Below, in pieces: positions 58,017 through 64,000 of a DNA stretch of 64,000 bases (position 1 is its first letter; every line of letters starts with the position of its first letter). The position numbers and the translations under genes were made by a program. Origin of the DNA: Magicicada septendecula (taxonomy: Eukaryota > Arthropoda > Insecta > Hemiptera > Cicadidae); NCBI GenBank assembly GCA_034769895.1, contig CM068367.1, positions 1,311,333,046 through 1,311,397,045 of the forward strand, written 5' to 3'. The notes beneath the pieces were generated by a model. That model saw only the letters and a program-made list of their open reading frames with translations, made no database searches and was not told the DNA's origin.

Positions 58017-59338
58017 TTAAACTGTTTTTTTTGTATCAAATTTTGGCATGTTATCATGTGAGTCAATTTTTGCTCTTATATATCCTTCTCTTGCAATTGA
58101 ACCACAGACATTTTGAGCCGATTCGGTCACCAGTTTCACAGCTCTTTCCACTGCTTGCGTGTGACAAGGAAGCCGGGGAAAGTCGATAAGCGGGTCCACT
58201 TTACTATTTGGTTGAGCTTCAGATGTCTTCTGTATAAAGTCTTTGAGAGAGTCAATGGAAACATGTTTTACCAAGGGGGGTTCAGTTACGTCATTTTCAG
58301 CCCATGAGATCATGTCGATGTAATCCTTTGCGTCAAAGTTTATCTTTGGAACTTTAAACTTCCTGACTCCGCCTCTACTTTCTGTTCTTGCTTTTAAAAC
58401 ACGTCGTAAACCAAGTTCTCTTACATTTTTGCGCTCATCACATAGCATGGACAAAAGGAGATTTTCTCCAGCAGCAAAGTACCCATTTCTTTGAATAACC
58501 GGGTCTAGAACGTTCTTGAAATCATCAGAGAGATAGTGTGAATATGAGATAAGCTTAAACAGATGTTTGGAACCATAAGTACATGAAGGTTTTAACTTAA
58601 TGTTACACCACACAGGTGCATACACTTTCACAATGTACTCAGCCAGAGTCTTAAGGTTTTCAGTTGGATTTTCAGTTGCCACATACAATCTAAGTATACG
58701 GTTTGCTAATGTAAGCCACCTGGAGTGAGCAAGTTTTCCAGGGTTTCTTAAAGATAAATCTAGTGAGCAATTTCCACTTGATACAGCGATACACATATCC
58801 AATAAATACTTCTGATCTGTATTAAATCATTTATGTTTTCCAAAAGAGGAAGGTTATTTTCAATTGGCAAGAAAGTAACCACAGGAAGATTAGCACAGTT
58901 TTCCAGCTGCTGACCTATTTCGCCTTTAAACTCATTGGGTCCCTATGTTTTACCATCTAAATGAAAAAAAAGATGTCGCAAAGGTAGCTCATTTCCATGG
59001 AACAAACAAACTAACCATTGTAAAGGTCTTCCTATTTCATTTTCCATCAAAGAAATCACACCATTTATGTCCAGTGTTTACAACGGTTCCATCACACCCA
59101 ATAGCAGTAAAGTTCAAAAGTTGTTCGTTGTGTTCTCTATCTTCAAGAAACACATAATACTGTCTGCTATGTCTTTTCCAGTGCCAGATTTAGGTGTTAC
59201 GTGGCCTAAAAACTTTGAGTTTGGTTCCTCTATTAGTGAAACGTGGTCTTCTGAAATAACTTTTTTGTACAACTTAATTACTTTCTTTTCTTGATGCAAT
59301 ATGTTTTTATCAGTAGTTACACTATTGATGGAATGCAA
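58017..59338 (-). pseudogene. Transposase-like pseudogene of the hAT-like element
   Basis: Three pieces on the minus strand: 59114-59338, an intermediate stretch with an internal TAG (~58940), and a 261-codon open piece 58017-58802. The joins need frame changes, so the gene is dead. The last piece contains PGKLAHSRWLTLANRILRLY, a conserved-looking block with an Arg-Trp pair, and a C-terminal HTQAVERAVKLVTE block. I recognise this only as a transposon-encoded family of arthropods; catalytic acids cannot be assigned by eye. Confidence 0.65.
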
Positions 59339-59466
59339 TAGTTAAACTGTTTTTATCTTTCTATTCATATTAAAACGCCTATTTGAAACTTTTTATTGCA
59401 TAATCGAGACACATAAAATCTTTGAAAAAGTTACAAAAAGTGTGTTTTTATAAAACTTTACTGCTC

Positions 59467-59651
59467 TTGCGGCACCTCAAGACATAATCCAAAAAGTTAA
59501 AAAAAAATTGTATGTCTTTTTTGATATAAAAACTGCTTTTTTGACAGTATTTGAAATAAAAAAAAAGTTTGACAACTTCTTAAAAAAACTTAAAAATGTA
59601 GCGAAAATTGCAATTTTATGAAAATTTATCGTCCTTGCGGCACCTCAAGAC
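59467..59651 (+). repeat. Transposon subterminal repeats, right (two copies)
   Basis: TTGCGGCACCTCAAGA at 59467 and 59634, separated by AT-rich DNA. Confidence 0.65.
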
Positions 59652-60209
59652 GTGCTCCAATATTTTTCATATTTTTTTTTTATCTTATCTACACCAAAAG
59701 GCAACTTTTCCGCGCTATTACAAATTAAAAATCCAAACTTGGTTTTTTCGTTCCACCCTACTGTACGTGTCTCCTGCTAATTGGATATTCTTGCTACCCA
59801 GGTACGATTTTTTATATCCTACTTTACATTCTTCCTTAGTGTTAATTATTTCACTAGAATTATAATAATTAATAATTAACATTCCTTCAAGTTCATTTTT
59901 TATTTTAATACCTTGTTTATCAAATGCTGTTTCAACCTTACTTTTGCGTTCGTTTATATGCATATTATTATCGATATCCATAGGCACTAAGTGCGCTGTC
60001 TTATTTACGATAGATTGTTCTAATTTTGATTTCCTTTCTTCTCTTAATTTTTCTGTTTGTTTTCTAAAATATTCTGTTAACTCTTCTATTTGTGTTCTAT
60101 TATTATTTTCTTTTACTTTTTCTGTTTGTTTGTCCTCTACTTCACCAAATATGGCTTGCACCATAGCTTGAAGCGCCTCTTCCATCCTTAAACTTTTTGA
60201 TATTGCCAT

Positions 60210-60535
60210 GTTGAATTCTTTTGTATTTATTTATTATGTTTTAGAATATTATTCTTATGGAACCAAATTACTAAATTTATTTATTATTATTAAAAATTAT
60301 TATTTTTTTCTTATTACAATTACACCTTTACAATGATATTACTTCGTTGAGCGCCAGTTGTGTCTTAATACACAACAGTTAACATAACATACAATTAATG
60401 TTTAATATAAATAATAATTATCACATATAATATATTTTTCATGTAACACGCATTTACATTTAGAGCAACCATTTAGCTACAAAAAAAAATTTTAAATAGT
60501 CAAATGGTTGGGATCGTCCCCCACGTTGGGCGCCA
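60210..60535 (-). promoter_or_regulatory. E1 leader and PBS, units 5/6 junction (empty E2 site)
   Basis: PBS intact at 60518-60535. Second PBS-like block TGGCGCTCAACG on the minus strand at ~60348-60359. Confidence 0.85.
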
Positions 60536-61149
60536 ATTTATATATAACAACATAATGAAGGTAATATAATTTAATTTGTGTAGCCATAAGTTCAGGGCCA
60601 ATTTATATAACATAACAAATTATATAATGTATTGAATTCTTGGGTGTAATCATAATAAGAAGATGATACGTTATCTAAGTTTGAAATTGTTCCATTATTT
60701 ATTTTTATATTAAACAACATTTTTTATTTCGCATATGGGAATACTATTCATTATTATATCGTTTGTACGACTCCTTCGTACACAACTTATAGCTAACAAT
60801 GTACACACACAGGTTATACGTAAATCTTATTATCTAATTTTAATTAATTGAATATTCATTTTCCTCTCGGCTTACTCATTGTGTGATCATCTTTTTTGCA
60901 ATATCTGATTAATTTACTTTATTATTGAAGTTACTTGTATTCCAATTTCTTTAATATTACATGGTTTTAAAACTTTCTTCTGCATATGCATTCTCCTTTA
61001 TCAACCAAGACTTTATTAATTACGTTAACTCAAAAAATCAAATGTTTCTCTTATCTACCCATGTTTTTTGGTATCTAGGCCACTTAAAGTATATAATTAG
61101 TAAAATAGTCTTACCTTTGTCTTGTCCGTCTGGTGGCCTTTTCTCTATA

Positions 61150-61198
61150 TTTAATTCTACGCGTTTCGGGACATATGCCCCATCATCAGGAATATCCC
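61150..61198 (-). ncRNA. Hammerhead ribozyme motif, LTR 6, sense to E1
   Basis: Intact core and stems, as in LTRs 1-3. Confidence 0.7.
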
Positions 61199-61482
61199 TT
61201 GGTTAAGTTCGTCCATCATAAAATATTAAAAACACTTTATATACAATTTTACACACATAACAATAAATATAATATAAACATAAAAAATACACATAAAATC
61301 CCCAAACTGGAGACACACGCGATAACGGTGGTGCTCACCACGACATGCTATATTCGACTGCGTGTGTCTCAAGTTTGGGGATTTTATGTATATTTTTTAT
61401 GTTTATATTATATTTATTGTTATGTGTGTAAAATTGTATATAAAGTGTTTTTAATATTTTAATGATCGACGAACTTCACCAA

Positions 61483-61530
61483 GGGATATTCCTGATGATG
61501 GGGCATATGTCCCGAAACGCATAGAATTAA
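61483..61530 (+). ncRNA. Hammerhead ribozyme motif, LTR 6, antisense
   Basis: Core intact; stem III ACGCAT as in LTR 5. Confidence 0.6.
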
Positions 61531-62945
61531 ATACTGTATAGAGAAAAGGCCACCAGACAGACAAGAAAAAGGTAAAACTATTTTACTAATTATTTCTCTT
61601 ATCATTTACGTTACTCTCAATTACTAAATTTTATACAAGAGATATTATTCTAAATTTTACATTTATGTACAATTAGTTATTTTAATACAGGTTGAATGTC
61701 TTGCATTCTAACTTTAATTAGTGTCTTTCAAATGTCTGTAATTACATTGGTTTTTCATCACCTCGTTTGATGTGGTTAATCATCCGTATGTCCTCCTTTG
61801 GTCCTCAGTCTGTGTACTCCGTGTCCTCTTGGTCCTCTGGTCGGATTCTACTGCATGTACGATTTACAAGTCATCACGCCTTACATCATATGCTGCGGTG
61901 TGTGTCCATAGACCTCCTCGTATGTGCTCTGCTGCTCTGGTTGGACTTCAGTTTGTCCTGTGTTTCTTACTATAAATTGAAATTAGCACTGTCGACTGGC
62001 ATAGCCTCCTGTGGCAACGGTTGAATCGAGAAGAAGAAACTGTATTAGCGCGACCTGGTATTTATAGTCAGGTCGTGCAAAAACTCATGTCTGAACAGTT
62101 TTTAACTTGTCAGATTTTGTCAAAGCGTTATTTCTCTCACTCTGGTTCAATTCACTATTTTCGCCTATCTTCACGAATTACGAAGTTTGTTTCACATCAC
62201 TCGATTCTCAATCGATCACTAATTTTTATATGCTTACTATATGTAAATTACACTTCTTTATTGTAATTGCAAAAAGAGCTATTAACTTTTTACGTATAGT
62301 AATTGCACTTTTCATCATGGTCTTTTAACCCTTTATTCACCTTTAATTTTCTATACACTTTGGTGTCTTTTGTTTTACCCTAGCGTACATATTTTTCTTA
62401 TAATTAAAGTAAAATATAAAACTATTCTACTTGAAAAGGGTTGGTTACATTTCAGGAACGGACAGGCTCACACACACAAACCAAATATGCGTGTACACAA
62501 CGCTAGCAACAGGTGCGTCGGGAATGCGTGTCCATGCATGAATTCTGTGCTCCCTATTTTTAACTACGATACAGCTTATGCAATCTGAATCATGTTTATT
62601 AATTCATATTTATTTATTTTTATTATTTATTTCATTTATTTTTGCAATGCACAGTACCGTTAATGGTTGTACCATTGCATTATTTCCCTGCTTGGTGAAA
62701 AAAAATTTTAATACCAAATTAAAATTTTTTTTTTATTAGACAAATAATATGGTATGTTTTTATTTATCGACACATTTATTTATTTTATGTGCGACTAATA
62801 ATGAGTATATGATTTTTTTCACTTGTACCCTTATATGGAGGTTTTGAGCAAATATTTCCCCTCCCATGTAGGTAGAGTCGCTGTGGTGTTTCGGTACATC
62901 AGCTTCACTTTTCCACTTTAATCGTTGTAGTGACCCAGTTATTTA

Positions 62946-63804
62946 TCAATGGAATTTTCTCAAAGAGCCAGCATTGTATTTACCCATTTCTTTTTCTCTC
63001 ACGCCATCATACACTATGAATGTCTGTTTACCAACTTGTCGTACCAGTGTATATGGTCCATCATACAACCTGAAAAATTTTTTAGCTGTATTATTAACTC
63101 TTTTCCCTACTGGATTAGTCTTTAATAATACCTCTTCTCCAATTGCAAACTGTTGTAGCTTATGCGTTCTGTTCAACTGCTCTACTCTCTTGCTACCTTT
63201 TTCTATTATTGTTCTCTTCGCATTCTCTATTTTAACGCTGACTGGAATTTGTATGTTTTGATTGGCAGGTTTTTGTATATATTTTTTCCAAAATCTCTCA
63301 GGTTTACGATCTTCTTCTATTTCAATTTGCGTGTAACTTGTTGCTTCACTGTAGTTCTCGTTCATAGCCTTTTTGAAGAATGGTAAATATTCTGCCCATC
63401 TGTTATGTTGGTTATGGCAGTAAATCCGTAGATATTTATCTAACTCCTTGTTTACCCTTTCTGCTAGATTTCCTTGTGGATGTCTAATAGCTGATAGGAT
63501 GGTTTTAATTCCATTTTCTCTTAACGTTTGGTGCCAAACTTCGCTCTGGAATTGTACGCCTTGGTTACTCAAGATCTTTTTCATCTTGCCAAATGCTGGA
63601 ATATATTTATTGAGTAGTATCTTCAGTACAGCTTTTATTGTAGGTCGCATAACTGGATACAGATAGTATCCAAAAGCAGTTCGCTTTGGAAAACACATCT
63701 ATACAGGCAAGTATGTGCTTATCTCCCCGACTTGATCTCGGTAGAGGTCCCAGAAAGTCCACTGCAACTAACTCTCCTCTAGCTTCCGTCTGAATACTCT
63801 CCAT
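62946..63804 (-). pseudogene. E1 integrase fragment, unit 6 (best preserved)
   Basis: The core and C-terminal domain are open for 250 codons (62946-63698), ending AGSLRKFH, with FRLYDGPYTLVRQVGKQ as the SH3-like C-terminal segment. The N-terminal piece (63607-63804) is in another frame because of the small rearrangement at ~63661-63688. Catalytic positions again read Asp, Asn, Glu. Confidence 0.85.
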
Positions 63805-64000
63805 CTCAACATTTTATGCCATCCTTCACTCTGGAATTTTACATTTCCTTAATCATAATATTCCTTAACCTTTCCTTAACATTAACATTCCTTAACATTT
63901 CTTACCTTTCTTTAGCATTAACATTCCTTAACATTTCATTAAATATAACATTACTTAATATTCCGTAACATTTCCTTAAACATCAACTTTACTTAACATT
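63805..64000 (-). repeat. E1 unit 6 spacer with minisatellite (cut by window end)
   Basis: TTCCTTAACATT-type array begins at ~63838 and continues beyond the window; the unit 6 gag is therefore not visible. Confidence 0.75.

Larger units (their letters stand above)
57456..59760 (-). mobile_element. hAT-like DNA transposon, 2305 bp
   Basis: Terminal inverted repeats TAGGGTGGAACGAAAA and its complement, flanked by an 8-bp duplication. TAGGG ends plus 8-bp TSD fit hAT, though other 8-bp-TSD families (e.g. P) are not excluded. The subterminal motif TTGCGGCACCTCAAGA occurs inverted near the left end (57577) and twice near the right end (59467, 59634). It carries a degraded transposase gene on the minus strand. 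Confidence 0.8.
57030..60209 (-). pseudogene. E1 gag-like ORF, unit 5, split by a hAT-like transposon
   Basis: The 5' part is at 59769-60209 (start MAISKSLRMEEALQAM) and the 3' part at 57030-57447; the 2305-bp transposon 57456-59760 lies between them. The 3' part keeps its own reading to 57030. Homologous uninterrupted sequence in unit 4 proves the empty site. Confidence 0.85.
61095..61591. repeat. Inverted repeat with paired hammerheads, LTR 6
   Basis: Both arms retain the motif. A 5-bp insertion (ACTGT, ~61531) lies just outside the antisense motif. Confidence 0.8.
60536..62867 (-). repeat. E1 LTR 6
   Basis: Between the unit 5 PBS and unit 6 polypurine tract (~62868). Most like LTR 5. Confidence 0.75.
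16721..64000 (-). mobile_element. Tandem array of LTR retrotransposon E1 (six LTRs, minus strand)
   Basis: LTRs start at 16721, ~21895, ~32728, ~47584, ~52999 and ~60536. Between them lie integrase, minisatellite, gag-like ORF, leader and PBS in the same order and orientation, so neighbouring units share an LTR. This is the product expected from unequal recombination between LTRs or from tandem integration. Units 2 and 3 carry nested E2 insertions, unit 4 a hairpin element and unit 5 a hAT-like element. The sixth unit is cut by the window end. Long LTRs, a tRNA-Lys PBS and the integrase type suggest the Osvaldo/Ulysses/Woot branch of Ty3/gypsy, but this is a tentative placement. Confidence 0.85.

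Overview
The window is AT-rich eukaryotic DNA, most likely from an arthropod and probably an insect. The grounds are Ty3/gypsy-type LTR elements primed by tRNA-Lys, Penelope-like elements (PLE) with a GIY-YIG nuclease, an 8-bp-TSD DNA transposon, and no bacterial gene organisation. Nearly all of it is mobile DNA. The only convincing host-gene trace is a TATA promoter plus a first exon encoding a signal peptide (13274-13392), whose remaining exons I could not find here.

Layout: 1-3246 is anonymous AT-rich DNA. 3247-7081 is a giant foldback element with two ~1.77-kb arms and a 289-bp spacer; its arms carry ~175-bp and 22-bp tandem repeats. 7113-7568 is a second inverted repeat with a hammerhead-ribozyme (HHR) motif in each arm. 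7586-12808 is a PLE cluster: a minus-strand copy flanked by 405-bp direct pseudo-LTRs, joined head-on to a 5'-truncated plus-strand copy. 12840-16720 is mostly anonymous, with the exon, a GT microsatellite and a decayed inverted repeat.

16721-64000 is a head-to-tail array of one LTR retrotransposon (called E1 here, minus strand, PBS of tRNA-Lys type, possibly Osvaldo-like). I see six ~2.3-kb LTRs sharing five complete internal regions and the start of a sixth. Each internal region has only a gag-like ORF and an integrase fragment; protease, RT and RNase H are missing. All six integrases have Asn in place of the second catalytic Asp. Every E1 LTR carries a ~490-bp inverted repeat with a hammerhead motif at each end.

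E1 is a host for further insertions. A second LTR retrotransposon (E2, plus strand, PBS of tRNA-Lys3 type, one unrecognised coiled-coil ORF, no pol) sits in the leader of two units at the identical site with the same GAGC duplication. It is a single copy in one and a tandem in the other, so the E1 unit was duplicated after E2 inserted. A 228-bp hairpin element lies in the fourth unit, and a 2.3-kb hAT-like transposon with an 8-bp TSD splits gag in the fifth. The array therefore preserves a readable order of events: E1 internal deletion and integrase mutation, array growth, E2 insertion, block duplication, then later small insertions. Domain and family calls are by eye; no database search was possible.
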